Assembly: GCF_019175385.1 (NCBI RefSeq)
Contig: NC_083346.1
Coordinates: forward strand, 90,526,333 to 90,590,332
DNA from: Lycium barbarum
Lineage: Eukaryota; Streptophyta; Magnoliopsida; Solanales; Solanaceae
DNA length: 64,000 nucleotides
Direction: 5' to 3'
Shown: positions 45,242-59,798 of the stretch, piece after piece
Numbering within the stretch: position 1 is the stretch's first letter
How the letters are laid out: each line of letters starts with the position of its first letter
Program-made: the position numbers and the translations under genes
Notes under the pieces: model-generated
Told to the model about the DNA's origin: nothing
Database searches by the model: none
The model's input: only the letters and a program-made list of their open reading frames with translations

Positions 45242-48200
45242 TGTTACCATTTCATCATTTTTACCAACTTATGCACACGCATCGCATTTATCTTCGCATA
45301 ATTAAATAATAGCATTTATTTACTGTTGACTTTCAAGACGTTATTGCACGGCTATTGCGACGTAATGTAATTTCTATTTTTTTTATCTGAGCAATAATAA
45401 ATACGTACTTTTATGTTAGATAATATTTTGGCACACGTGAGCATATAGTTAATTGAAATAGATCTTTTATTTAAAATTAGAAACCTAAATTATTTCTTTC
45501 ATTCAGCCCATATTTTAATTCATCTAACCCAAACCCAAGCCCAATCAACTTATAAGCATTTTTTGGACCAGCCCATATTTTTAAAATCAACAAACTGGCC
45601 AGCCCATATTTTAAACTCACCCAGCCCACATTTCAGCCGACCCAGCCCGCTACCCGGTAACCCGACCCGGACCGACCTGCTCAGTTCAAATGAAAACCAT
45701 TAGGTTTTCATCTTTCACCCTTCAGCGCCGCACACCCCTCCTCTCTCTCCTTCTCCCTCTCTCTCACGCTCCTCTCTCTCGTCCCTTTCGTCTCTCTCTC
45801 TCTCCTTGACCAAAGAGGTGATTCCGCAGTCGCCTTTCGTCTTCACAGGACCTGCATGGCCGATTCGAGAAACAAAATTAATGCCCTGTACTCCCTCATC
45901 AGTGTTTTCCAACCGTTGACTAGTTGAGATTTTTGTTGGTTTCCTTTCTCCTCTGCTTTGATCTGAAAATGGTTTAATGGTTTTCGTTAATTTGTGAGGT
46001 AAACTTTGTTTCTTTATCAGATGCCTTTCGTTTTCGAGTACGGAAATTTTAATTGTTTTTGTCTACTTCTCCTTTGGTTCTGATCGAGGATAGAGAAAAC
46101 CCTAGCGTGGTTGACTTGGAAAAGTATTTTGAACTTCAAAAAATCCTTTTCAAATTGGTGGAATCTGAGAAAACCCTAGATTTTCCCCCTTATAAATAAT
46201 CATTTTCGGGGTTCGTAGAGAAAAGTTTTTTTTGGAGCCGCAAGAACCCTCTAAAATATTAAGTTTCTAATTGGTCAAACTCCTCTTTAAAAAATACTAG
46301 TTTAATTTTATTGATATCGTCTCAAAAAATACTAAATCTCATTCTGTTTCTTGCCTTGGGTGTTTGTTCGAATCTGAGTACCGAGAGCTCGAAGTTTGTG
46401 TTGTTTCGAGGTAGATCGAATATTGAAGCCCCAGTTCGCTGCACTCAAAAAAGGTAAACTTCATACCCCTTTTAATTTTCTAGTTCTTGTGTTTAGTGTG
46501 TTTCTGTGCTTAATTAGTTGTTTAGTTCAACTGTAGTTAGGATGCGCTCAAATGCTTATATGACGTAGTTTGTTGTTTCATTTGGTTGTTTGATTGTTAG
46601 TTCACTCTTGTTCTGTTTTTTAGTTTAGTTTAAGACATGTTTGGATGCTCTTAATTAATGTTTAATTCGCTTTATACTTGTAGCATGCTTGTTAGGTTTA
46701 AATCTTGTTTATGCTCAATCTTAATAGTTTTCTTTTAACCTGTTTTGGCTTCGTGCTTGGACAACCGAATGAATAATTTAAATGTGGGATTTATTGGCCA
46801 TTGTTGTTTGCTTATAAGCCCAACTATTTTAATTTGGATTAGGTAGTTGCTATTTGGCTAAGTGTATGTTAGTTAAACATTGGCCTGTTTTCTTTTGTCA
46901 CTTAACTAAATCTTTGATTCATAATACTTTCACCCTTATAATTAAGCAAGCATGTGTGTATATGTGTGTGTGCGTTGTTTAAGTATCTTGAAGCCCATGA
47001 CAGTGTTGTTTTCCTCTGTTTAAAATGGTTCCTCTGAAAAATTGAAGCATTTTGGTACCCTATTACTTTGCTCGATATATACCCTTGCCAGTAAACAAGT
47101 TTCTGGCCGTGCGTGTTCATGTTCAGTTTGGTTTAAATTCCAGTTTGGAGGTTGTTCATGTGTTAGCTTATTTGACTTGAGAAACTGTGTCAATGTGAAG
47201 ATTAATTGATGACAAACATGCGTTATCGTGTATTTGGTTTGGCTTTAGTTAAATTAGTTTAATCATAGTTAATAGGTATTAACATCTGAATATATCCGCT
47301 CAGCCTTGTGTAATAGCAAGTGTATGCTCTAAATGTGCTTGAGATTAGTCTTATTATAAACGAACACACGATAGTATGTGTTTAACATTGGTAGGAATAT
47401 CTTGATGGCTTTTGTGATAGGTTGATTAGGCATTCTGAGATTTAAAACAAATGGTAAAATTCTTGCTAATTGTAATCCTCCGTCCTCTCTTTTCATTTTC
47501 TATTTTAGCTATGGTTTTATTATGTTTTTGATGTTTGGTCTGTAGTTTTCAGTTCCGGTTTCTGATTAAATGTTGTAATAAACGACCGTTATTTCTAAAA
47601 TAGTAACAATGTAGTGGAGGTAATTTCTGTATTATTTTTTGTTACTGCTTCTCCAGCCTAAACGTGAACAAATCTGGCACTTAGATTTTTTTTAGTCTCC
47701 ATCATAATCTGAAATACTTAATCCAATAACATTTTGTTTTTTCGCATGGTCGAGTACTTCTTGATTTCTGCCTATATTTGAATGTTGCCCTGTTCGTATG
47801 TCAAAAGTTTGTTTGGCTAAATTATGTATATACGCTTAAATATACACAGTATATATATTTAACTTACTGATCTGTTTGAGTCTGTATCTTATATGCTTAG
47901 CCATATTTATCGATTAGATACTAATCCTTTTCTTTTATTTTGTTGCATGACCACCGCATACGAGTTTGAGGGACTCGCTCTTCTCCCGAATTCGGTGTTG
48001 GGCTAAAAGCCCAAAGCAATCTGTCATCTCTGTCCAGTTCTGTCCACAGAAAAATATAGAATATCTGGGCCGAGGCCCATATCGCAAAACAGAATTGCAG
48101 TCCCTTTGAAGCAGTGTTAAAATAACTGGGCCAAAGCCCAACAACAGCTTGGTCCTAGCAGTCCTAAATGGGCTGAGCCCATTTAACTTATTTGCTTTTC

Positions 48201-48489
48201 TATTTCTTTTACTCTTTTTGTGCCTTTAATTTATGTTGTATGATTAACACTTTTGTTTATTAATTTAGATGAACCTTAGCAAATTAGTGGGGTTTAGTAT
48301 AATGGGTAGTTAATTTAAGAGAGAAATCATTAACTCCATAGGTTTCATTATTTTTTTTATTTTATGATAAATTTTTTATAATACTTATAACATTTAGTTT
48401 TCTTCGAATAATTGATTTTCAAACTAGCCTGATTACATATTTTGCATCAAAGGAATTATTTTTCATTTTACTATCTTAAAATTTCAAAA

Positions 48490-48521
48490 TGCCCCCCCCC
48501 CCCTCCCCCCCCCCCCCCCCC
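48490..48521. repeat. Poly(C) tract
   Basis: About 31 C with a single T inside the Tat-type solo LTR. Confidence 0.95.
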
Positions 48522-49332
48522 AGTATGTAAATATCAATCCAAGCATATTTTATAAGCATTTTTTATCCGATTATACATATTTTAGCCGAATATAGTTAAA
48601 TAAAAGTAATAAAAGGGAAAGAAACTTATGCCCTTTACATCACGTTTAAAGAAATAAGTCTAGGAATTTCTACATCACCATATTAATATAAATTTACATA
48701 AAGTCCATATTTGCTAAAAGCTATTATTTATAAGCAAGTATTATTATATTTTATGAGCCTTGTTTTCAATAGCATTATTATATTTTTCAAAACCTTAGCA
48801 ACATTTACAGGTCTTATTTAAAACCTTTTTCATATAAAATATTATATTTTCTATAAGTCTTGTGTTAAGATAACATTACTATTTCCATTTCAAGTTTTGA
48901 CAGCATTTATAAATCCCATTTTTAAAAGCATTTCCTTTATGCAAATTACTATATTTTTTTTCTATAAGTTAGTTTAAATGGCATTATTATATTTTCTTTA
49001 AAACCTAAGTAATATGTACAAGCTATTTTCTTAAAATTTAAGCACTATATTTAATCTTAATTAATTAACCTAAGTTTGACCGGTAAACCATAGTTAACGG
49101 ATCCTAGAGGATGCCTGACCCCTTCCCTTTAGGATAGTTAGAACCCTTACCTAGAATTAAAGCTTAAGCAGACCATTAACAGGGTTTAGTTAGCTTTACC
49201 TTAGTTAATAATTAGGTGCCCTAATTCACCTTAAAATCAATTAGGTGGCGACTCCTTAAAATAAACAAAATAGGAATCACCAATATGTTGTACTCCTACG
49301 TTAACCCGTTTAAAATGGAGTATAACATTATT

Positions 49333-50783
49333 TAGATTCCGATTGGAGGGCTTATTTAGTTTATAAATGTTTAAGGGGTATTGGGCATGATTAGGGTCCC
49401 ACCTTTATGATTACAATGAGCACTTGGGTTGGTACCGATGTGTACTTTTGGGTAGCTAGAATGACGGGGAAAGCATGTTGAGCCTTCGGGCTTGTGGTGA
49501 TAAATCCACTTAGGTTGGTATGTGTGCTATTTTTATAGGCTATGACAGTCGTGATTTGACTTATACTCATTTGACTAGATTGTTTACCCCATCGTTCCAT
49601 ATCTCGTATAATTGTAAAAGGATATTGCGCTGGATTTATGAGTTGGCATGTGTATCTAGTTGATCATGCATATTCATACTTGAAGTTCATAATGTTGTTG
49701 ACATGGAATATCGTACTATTGCATTCATTCCCTATTTATATGCACACATGGATAAGTTATGACAAAGAAAGGATAAGAGATGGTATAAGAATCAGAATGA
49801 GGTGGCTATTGTTCTCACAGTTCGGCAGTAAAGTCAGGAGGTACAATGATGTCTCATAGTTCAGTGGTAAAGTCAGCCAATACAGTGAGGGGTCATAGTC
49901 TGAAAGGAAAATACCTCAGGCGGTACAGTGACAGGTATATGGACCTCGCGAGTCCCCCATGGGTCACGACTAGATGGAATGAACACTAGCATGTGTGTAC
50001 TAGGTTTTATATTGGCCAATGCATTGCATTCATGCATCCATTCATCCATTATTATCTTACCTTCTTATGTGATTTCATGCCATATATGCCTTGCATGATA
50101 TAGAGATGGAATCTCTATGGTTTTACTCGCTTGAGATGAAAGCAATATAGAACGTTTATGGCTTTCCTTGACTTAAAGGATGGAAAGGTGAAATCCTTAT
50201 GAGTATATGAGCTTTAATCGAGGAAAGATTGAATCTTTATCACCATAACTGCTCTAAAAAAATATATTCATTTGTCTCTTAATCTTCTTATATGGTACAT
50301 GCTTGTTTGTTTGTTTTAGTGTAGTATGTGATTCAATTGGGCATAATGGTGAAGCTAAGTTGAACTGATTTATTGAGTGTTTGACTTCAATATTTATAAT
50401 ATGTATTTGTGTTTCCTTCATTGTCAGCCTATGATACCTACGAGTACTAGTGGTTGTAATCATACTATGCTTGCTACATCTTTATTTGGATGCAGATACT
50501 GACCCTGTTCCAGTTCCAGGCCTTGGGCTGATTCCCGAGGTAGTCCATTGGAGATTTTAGGGTAAGCCATTAGTCCTATCAGTATTATGTCTTGTAACAA
50601 TTATTAGAGGTCTTGTACAAGTCAGACATGGTTTTGGGGATTGTAATGATTAAATATTTTTGCACTTATTATATGTATAAAGATCGTTAAGTGGTACTTT
50701 TATCGTGTTTACTTTCGCTTATTTCTAAAATGATTAAGGGTTTGGGGATGGTTCCATTATGATCCCCGAAATGGGTCGTGACA
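49333..50783 (+). repeat. Host gypsy LTR, third piece
   Basis: Resumes after TTATT with TAGATTCCGATTGGAGGGC and ends ATGGGTCGTGACA. It contains three CACAGTTCGGCAGTAAAGTCAG-like repeats at about 49815, 49858 and 49900. U5 of the element. Confidence 0.78.
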
Positions 50784-52854
50784 AGTTGGTATTAGAACTC
50801 CTAGGTTCACCGGTCTCACGAGTTAAAGAGAAATGTCTAGTAGAGTCTTGCGGATTTGTATGTAGACGTCCATACCCATCCTGAGAGGCTACAGGACATT
50901 TAGAAAACTACAATTTTTTCATTCTTATCGTGCGAGTTTGTTTAAATTGGTATCTGAATTTCATTGTTCTATTCTCTCGCTAATGGTGGGGACACGCTCT
51001 TGAATTCACACGCGGGTGGCTTGATACGGCTTCTCACAGTATGATACGAGATGTGTCATTGTGATACGGACGCATGACCAAGTTCAATTTTCAGCTATGA
51101 TTTGAAGACTCAGTTGAGTGGGGTTGTGATTAAGACTCCTTAATTAGATGATATCCCTTGGAAATAGGAGTGATAACACAGAGGACTGCATGCCATGTCT
51201 GCAATGGCTAGTTGCTTGGAAGTTGAAGAAGTGCAATTATGGCTTAACAAGAATGGTTCGCTCGAGGTATGATTGGAGTGGGGAAGCTTCAGTGTAATCC
51301 AAGTGTATTATGATAGTTTTTTGGCATGAGTGTATCAATGGCAAGTCAAAAAATGAGTAATGCTAGAGTATATATGTCGATATCTGAAGACAAGTGTAGG
51401 CTTGGGGAGGATCGTCTGGCTTGAGAAGAGAATAGTGACCATGTTAATACTGTGAGGGGAAGTTTTCGATAAAACATGAGACGCGACCTTTGTGATGCGG
51501 TGTGAGGGAGTAATGCTTTTTAGGAAATGATTGTAAAGAGTCTTATGTTGTCTTATGGGACAGAAACGTAAGGAAGAGAATTTGAAATGGATCAATCTCT
51601 GGTATATGAAGGGGACAATTTGTATCTGACGTGCACGCCAGGATAAGGATACAAGATGTGCGAACGTGTTTGTTGGGTAAGATTATGGAAAGGTAAGTTG
51701 AGTTTGGCCATGATAGAATTGTAGCGATGGAGAAAGGACTAGTGGTTTGGGGGTTCTTTGAGGAAATGGCTATCGTCTTTAGGTTAAGTGGGAAAAGCTA
51801 CTTGTGACCAATAAATCTTGAAGGGAATAGGCGGTTGCGAATCTTCAGTAAAGGGAGTGTTTATAGGGTCGTTTGGTGTCTCGAGGGATAGTGATAGGGA
51901 GGAAACATTTTGGGCTATGCGTTTGTCGTTTTTTATGAGATATGTTGCAGTTGTCGGATAGGAAAGGATGATATGTGATACTAGCATGGCATCTTCCAAG
52001 GTTATCGTGTCAGAAGTGGTATAAGTCCTTAGGTAGTCATGGTATGAGACTACTCTCTTTATGTAGTAGAGGTAAGGGTTCAAAAATTAGTTGGTATTCT
52101 TGACTACAACTTAGGTTGCTAGGCAGCAATGATTGGTTAATGGGGGTGATTCTAGCGATGGACAAGTGTGAGTTTTATTACTGGAGGAGTTATCGGCAGT
52201 TGCACCTAAGTTTAGACAAGAGATGTGGGCATTACATATGATGGTTAATACTCGACACGTTTCTACAGTTACTGGTAGTGTGATGCTGTGGAGTTGACAA
52301 AATGAGAGGGATAGTCGCATAATTTGTTAGAGGTGTCTGGTTCGTCAAAATAAGGCAAGAGGTGGTTCCTCACGGGCAGGCATCGTTTAAGGATCCTTGA
52401 GTGAGGTGTCGGTCAATAAGGACATTTAAAGTGGTAGATCAATGGTGGTTTTGAATTAATTCAAGTTGTGAAAGCAATATCAGAATCTAAGTTAAGAATC
52501 AGCAATATTGAAACTAGGAGAGGTGAGTTCAATATAGAACATTTGGGTTTCGATGTTGGGTCAGTAAACTCATGAGCCAAGATGGAAGAAGGATTCTTGA
52601 GTTAAGGGATTTTGGCAAGGGTACTTCTTGAAGCTATATGAGGACATTAGTAGGATTGGGAGCATGGTAATTAAGGATTGCCCTATAGATTATGGACCAG
52701 TTCGGTGGTGGTTTGGGTTATCGCATCGACAATAATTGATTTTTGTTGGAACAACCAAAGTTGGTTGGTATTTTCCAGTGGAGAGACTTCACGAAGAATT
52801 GTACCTGTTGTTACAGTTTACTTTTACGTGGGTGCATAAAAGCTACTAAGAGGT
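50784..52854 (+). other. Host gypsy internal region, no coding domain recognised
   Basis: The degenerate primer site TGGTATTAGAA (50787-50797) and a leader resembling those at 1500 and 21990 (CTAGTAGAGTCTTG, then ACAGGACATTTA near 50890) open it. About 1.9 kb follows without a gag or pol motif in any frame; minus-strand ORFs of 86-99 codons have no similarity I recognise. Confidence 0.65.
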
Positions 52855-55800
52855 TGTGTACTCTATTCGGATTATTATATTTTTAAAGTCGCCACCTAAT
52901 TTATAAGGGAAATTAGGAAAACCAAGTTAAAGGGTTTATTCAAACAAGAAAAAAATCCTTTAAAACTAGAGTTTGAGGTAAGGGTTCTGGTCATCCCCTA
53001 GTGAAGGTTTTAAGCACCCTAGTATTAATGATTCGTAGAATACGGTTAACCTACGAGCTTCAATGTGTGATTATTTTCTTAAAAGGTTCATTCTTGTAAA
53101 ACAGTCACGACATATCAAACCTCATGTTTTGGCAAAAATTCATTTATTTGAAGACGAAAGAGTTGGGTTTTTCTTAAAAAATGTATAAAGTCTTAAAGTC
53201 ATTCCATTTCCGAACCAAGGCACACCTAAGATTTCTCTTAAGTAGAGTCCAGCTTAATTCGGTTCAAATGTTTATGCTTTAATCCTTTATAATTTTGTTG
53301 AAAAATTGAGTGTATTTCTTTTGTAAATATGCCATACATTTATACAAGTATGAGAATGTTTTTGCATTTTCCTTTATCTTTTGTCTAATTTTAGGTCAAC
53401 CATATCCTACTTTTAAACCTTTTACCCCAAAATAGGGTTTAAGTGTATTTCCTTTTGTTTATGTGACTTAAGGTTTGGGCTTGGGCCTAAAAGGTTTAAA
53501 AACAACCTTAAGTTTTTAGTATTAGAAATCGTTTTTATCTTTTCTTGAAATCAGTTTTTTGTTCTCCTTATGTGCCAAAATCAGTCCACATTTCAGTTTC
53601 TCACAAATAAGGTTCAAAACAATTTTTCCCCCTTTTTCCGTATCCGTATTCATGCATGTATATCTCGTATATCATATATCCCATTTAAAGGTTTCCCTCA
53701 CTTTTTACACGAAATTCCAATCATTTGCCAATTTCAGGCACTTATTTGATTAGCCGTATTTGAAAACTATTTGAAGGTTTCCCTAACTTTTTATGCAAAA
53801 TTCCTACGTTCTAACCATTGGGTTTCAATAATCACATAGCATTTGTTTTACATACAAACACATATACAGCTTGAAAAATAAAAGGAGAGTTTAGGCTAGT
53901 GGGCCTACCTAAGCCCACTAGTTGCCATTTTTATACATGGTTGGGCCTTCTATGCATTTTCATTTATCCGGATTAGATAGAAGAATGATGTTGGGCTTTT
54001 GGCCCAACAATGGTTTAAAGGAGATGCCCGAATGGCTCGTCGTATTTCCATGCAAAACAAGGGAGGAGAAAAGGAGAATATCGATTAGAGGGCATCTATA
54101 CTTATATTTCACTTAATCAATACTAAAAAATGTAAACACTTCAATGGGGATTATTTGAACAACATATGTCACATATTACTAGCACAGTTCTGAAATAGAA
54201 CAAACAAAACAGGCTCCATGATGAAATAATACGAAGAAGCCCAGACAACCATGTAAGCAAGTAGAGGCCCAAACATTATGTCATATGTGATGCTAAGTTA
54301 TCTCGACCCAATATGGACTAGGGCACAATGACAATTAAGAACAAAACCCAGTCCTCAAACAATGAAAACTCACAGACCACAGTCTTATAGCTTATCGATA
54401 TACAAGATATACAGCCTTATGTGTATACCAAAATATACATGGGTTGTGTATCTTGTACATCTGACATATCTATACCTATAATGCAAGCCTATGTACTAGA
54501 TATTCACATGTATACATGTTTTCTTGACAAGATTTAACTCATAAATCTCTTAACACATCCAGATACATAGGGATATACACCTAATATACACGAAGTATAT
54601 AGCAAGGGTATGCCCTTATATATCACTTCATATTTGGGCAAATAAACCATACTTTAAAAAAAAGGACTGCATCTATGTGAACCACGACTATTCAGTTTAA
54701 AACCTCTAAGAAAAAATATATGAATCCAACTAAGTAACTCCCTTTTGACCCAAAACAATATCAAAATGGGGACAAACATGTATTGATAATCCATGCTGGT
54801 CCTTACTCAGTTTAGAATTTTAAAAGGGAACAAAGCTTAACCCATAATCCTTCACGACATGTATTCTTTTTAACAAAACAGGTGTCAACAGTCATTACCA
54901 AAAACAAAAAAGGGAAAGTTGCAACAAAACAATTAACAGAACCAAACTTTTTGAGTCCAGGGTTACTTGTCCATTTGGGAGGGAATTTAAGGTGATGTTG
55001 AGCCAAATCTCAACCCCTCTACTCCAACCCAACAAAAAAAACAAACAAACAAACAAACAAACTTTGAACCTTCAAAGACATACCCAAGCAGTAAGCAAAC
55101 AAAGGGAAAAAGTGAAGGGGTATTGAATCAGGTCCAAGGTGAGGAGACAAGGCAAAGAGAGGGTGAATGCTACAAAACTCTCATCCTCTATCTTAGGTAC
55201 TCACAAGAGTGCTTCTCCTTCTTTTGGAGATCTTTTACAATTTTACTAACCTCATGTTAATCTCAGGAATAGATGCAGGAGGGAAACATTTCTCAGCAGT
55301 AAACATCAAATAACATCAAACAAACAAGAACTTGCACCTCTAAACATGATCCGTGACTTGTCCTATTACGTGATATTTAGGCATTCTTATACATATAACA
55401 TATGCATGGACATACACAGGCTGAAACAGGCTTGAGTCAAACAAGGATAGACACTTGAGCATATCCTAAGCTATCCTAGGTGGGGTTGAAACCAAATGAA
55501 TCAGAGCATGCACACATTAACAACATGATTATCTTAAACCGCCAAATTTGAACAAGATCAGTCACATATTTTGACCAAATGATACTCATGCTTAAGGTGA
55601 AAACATTAACAGTTCAACATGGTAGGCAAGGTACTTATCATATCCATAACTTAACATCAAACTTACAAAGACATGTGTTTAAGCTATTCAAGTTAAGGTT
55701 AATCTTAAACCTTATACTTAGATACTTTCGAGTTGACTATCAATATACAGATTATGAATCAAGACTAACATGAACTTTATGAATCAAAATCAAGTCTGTT

Positions 55801-56957
55801 GCACATGTTAAGAGACCAAGTACACAAGTTGGAACACTACTCACACACCAATCAGACTATATTAAAATAAAACAAACAAACTTGGCATTCATTATGATTG
55901 AGAACCCTTTGGCCAACAACAAACACAACCCAGCTGCAGTTGTACTAAATAAGAGTAAATAATCAGTAATGCCCCAAAGAATGACCATTGAGCCTAAAGT
56001 GAAGCATAAGGAAGGCATCTATACCTATTACTGGCCCAAGGTTGTATTGTCAAACTTTAGCTAGACAGGAAGTAAATAACTTAAGCATGCTGAGTCCCTC
56101 TAAACAAACGCCTCCTTAATAATGAAAACTAAGTCAAATCAAGTCACGCAATATGCATCATGACCAGGCTAGACAGTGATTTAAGCTAAGTTGCGGGCAT
56201 GCTAATCAATTAATCACAATAAGAGACTACAACAGGCTAAAGACCAATGTGATCTTATCTAACAATTCAATACTATATTAGCTATTAATTAACACATACT
56301 AACTGAGCCAACACATACACTAACACATATTTTCTATATTTTTAAACTAATCTAACTAAGCAAACACATGATTATATATTTAAAACTAATCTAACCTAGC
56401 ATATAATATATGACTAACAGAAATGGACACATATTACAACTAACACATCAAACAAATAAATGAACAGAAAAGTAAACGAAAAGGAAAAGAATTTACCTCT
56501 TTCAGGCGCAGCCTTGGTCGAGCAATGGAATTGAAGATCCTTCAAGCTCCTCAGCCACTCAACTTAGCTACAAACCAAAAGAAAGACTAATATTTTAAAA
56601 CTAGAAACTCAGTAAATTAAAGGTTCCAGCAAATTGCTAGATCCCAAGGTATACTGAGTATATTTTCTAATTTTTTAGACTTGTGTGGTTTGTTTTTCTT
56701 GTGAAGTATCAGGTCCTTTATATAGGCTCCAAAAATCCCCAAAATCCATATATAAACTGATGTGGGACTAAATGGTTTTGGGAGGATTCATCTTGAGTTC
56801 GTGTGTTTCAATAAAAGCCAATAGAAATTGAGGCTTTTTGGCAGGCAATAAGACAAAATCCATTAAGGATTTGGCGAAGAAGAAAAGAGGGTGGAGTTTA
56901 CCTCTTGGCCAAAATGAACAAGCAAGACTGCATCTTATATGTTTGACCTATACCTTT

Positions 56958-57138
56958 TGTCACGACTCGACTAGGGGCCGCGACGGGTACCCGGGGCTAA
57001 CCGCCGAGCACCACTCGTTCTGCTACTTATCACGCTCATTAAACGTTCCTTTATCAAATTCATACTTCAGATTATAAGAAAATCATCTTTCATTTGGAAA
57101 CATAAATATTTTATATACATAAGCCTTTCGGCCATCAA

Positions 57139-57187
<49 letters not shown>

Positions 57188-59563
57188 ATAGCAACCTCGT
57201 GAGACCATATAACCCACACTGCGTATCTACGAGCCTCTACTGGAGTGCAAGACATAGGGACGGGACAGGACCCCGTCGTGCCCAAAATATACAAATATAC
57301 ACAAAGGAACAATCAAGCACCTCCGGAACAATGGAGTGCTCTCAATCAGCTAACAGCTCCTACGAGTCTGGATCAAGCTCACCTCCCTGTCTACCTGTGG
57401 GCATGAACACAGCGTCCAAAGAAAACGGATGTCAGTATGAACATTGTACTGAGTATGTAAGACAAGAATGAAATAAATATAATAGAAGGATCATGAGCCA
57501 TAAGAGAAAGATATAACCTGCATGAGTTTCATTGGTGAATATATTTCGTACACACATCGTATATTTATATAATCATGGTACATATGTCATCCCATTACAT
57601 ATATCATCACATCATAATCCTCATTGTTAACCCGCGTCCGGGTAACCGTCATATGCCGCCCACTAGTGGTGATCATGCCCGGCCCTCTAGGCTCGGTGTA
57701 AACATAGCAGCTCGCCTTAGCGGTGACATGCCCGGCCATTGAGGCACTGTGGAATCATATGCAGCCCGCCTTAGCGGTGACATGCCCGGCCATTTTGGCG
57801 CGGTGGAATCATATCATCATTTAATCAATCGTAAATTCATCATTTTTACACATCTCATAGGCATAACATAATCTTACATTATTAATCGTATCATAGACAT
57901 ATCATGACTTAGCATCATTATACATCTATCATTAAGAGCATACATTAGACTTTGAAAGCAACTATGGCTATGTCGGGGTGACATAAGGTCGTGAGCCCCC
58001 GATTATGTTATGGAGTAATCATCACCATCATATGTCACCATGAAGGAACTAACAATTTAAGGTGAGTGTGCGCAAAGAGAAGCATCGATGAAACCATACT
58101 TAGAATTATTAGCTTCATGGACACCTTATATTGCACTAAGACTCCTCATACTTATATTCATCATCATCATTAACATGCTCGTATGTAGGTTGGTATATTT
58201 ACGGACTCATAGTCTCCATCGTATAGGATGATCATGGAAAACTTGGAAGATTCATGCCTTTGAAGGAAGGGATTAGCCTTACATACCTTTTCCGTTTAAC
58301 TAGTTTATCGCTTGCTTGCTCTCCTGCAACGCCCACGTTTCTACCTTCAAGAGAATTCACATTAACATTAGTTAATCGACTATAAGAGCGTGTTACTATT
58401 TCTAGGGGAAATTGGGCAGCATTTCCTTTGTTTCTACTACTTTTCCCATATTCTATATCAACTCCCAAACGTTCATAACAATGTTCACAATATTGCAACG
58501 ACAATCATCATTCATCTACATTTCTTAATTCACCATTTCCCTTTAATTCCTCCACAATTATGGTTATAGCTCACTATCGCGTTTTCTCATATATAATACT
58601 TATTCCATGCTCTAAAGGTCATTAATAACATATTTACAATCACAACATACCAATATTAGTAATTCAATCCAAACTATTGTTCAATAATGACACTAGTCAC
58701 TCATTCATGACCCATTTTCTATGTCTTTCTACAATTCGGGTGTCTTAGCCTTCCAATACCTTAAACAACATGGATTGACCATAAAACTCACCTTATATGA
58801 TGGATGAACAACCCTTGAGTGGAACTTCTCTTCTTGCACCAAAATCCTAATTCACTTCCCTTGAGTTTTCTTGGTGTAGATGAACTTTTGCTAGGTTTCA
58901 CACACTTGTTTTCATAGATTTGGTGTAGTTGATCTTAGTTTTCCCTTGAATCCTTGTGGATGAATAATGGAGAAGGTTCTAGAGGTTTCTTGGTGTGTGG
59001 AGGAGTGAGATGAAATGAAATAAAATGAAGGGAAGGTCCTTATATTAAATCATGAAAACTGTCCCGACCGAGACATACGGACCAACATGCGGTCCGTACA
59101 TTTTATACGGGCCATATGTGTGGCCGTATGTTTGGTCCAGTAGGTAATGTCCCCCTTGGCTAAATATACGGCATAACATACGGCCAATATATTTTATACG
59201 ATCCGTATGTTAGGCCGTATAGTGCCCAGTTGTTCCGATTTCGTTCTCGTCGACTCGTTTGATCTCCAATCCTTATGGAACCTTCTTGACACTTGTTTAG
59301 CACCTCAATACCAATCTAAGGGACGTTATCACTCTTCTCTATGACGTCATTATGCCATCACTAATTCGTCGCTCATAATTCTTACCCGACGCACGACACA
59401 TCATTTGCCTTCCTTGATAATCCTTCTTCCTTTTAGTTAATTGTTTTTGAGACTCGATTAGAGTCATCCAACGCCATTTATTACTTATCGAAACATCGCA
59501 TACATCGTGCTCTCTGCTAGCCTATTCATTGTACGTTAACGGGGAGTTTTCCAAGGTGTAACA
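56958..59563 (-). repeat. Solo LTR B of a gypsy element (2606 bp)
   Basis: Minus strand, from TGTTACACCTTGGAAAAC (59563) to GAGTCGTGACA (56958), with the 5-bp duplication CCTTT on both sides (56953-56957, 59564-59568). It is related to solo LTR A by shared blocks: TACCTGTGGGCATG (57392-57405), 54-bp repeats (near 57709 and 57763), TTATGTCAC complement (57978), GGGCAGCATTTCC (58415). An AT microsatellite lies at 57146-57183. Confidence 0.95.
59078..59222 (-). repeat. Palindrome array in solo LTR B
   Basis: ATACGG/CCGTAT and TACGGGCC motifs repeated in inverted pairs (for example GCGGTCCGTACA and ATACGATCCGTATG), just upstream of TATTAAAT-type TATA near 59040 on the minus strand. Confidence 0.75.
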
Positions 59564-59798
59564 CCTTTGCTATTTCCGGCAACAACAACGAAGAGAGGAA
59601 ATTTCCTCAACGCGGCTAGGGTTTTATGCCCCTTTCAAATGGAAAAGTGATATGAGCGTGTGTTTGGTTGTTTTTGCCAAATATAGAGCGTCAAGGGTTG
59701 GGTCTGGCCTTTGTTGGGTTGGACTCAGCCAAATGAAAAAAGAAAAAAGGGGGGCCCAAATATATGTATATATATATATATATATATCTGATACATCT

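Larger units (their letters stand above)
45043..49327 (+). repeat. Tat-type solo LTR (4285 bp)
   Basis: From TGCTGACACCCAATTTTGCC to GGAGTATAACA, flanked by TTATT at 45038-45042 and 49328-49332. It shares AATTAGGTGGCGACTCC (49246-49262) with the 34969-41396 LTR. It includes a TTA/ATT microsatellite (45179-45241), a CT-rich tract (45738-45808) and a poly(C) tract (48490-48521). No internal region accompanies it. Small reading frames inside have no recognisable product. Confidence 0.93.
41663..52854 (+). mobile_element. Plus-strand gypsy element, LTR split by two solo LTRs, 3' part lost or hidden
   Basis: LTR pieces 41663-41872, 43865-45042 and 49333-50783 join to one LTR of about 2.84 kb starting TGTAACAACCCGTTTGATCG and ending GGGTCGTGACA. 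A degenerate primer site follows at 50787. The internal region runs to 52854, where a minus-strand Tat element starts. Confidence 0.82.
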
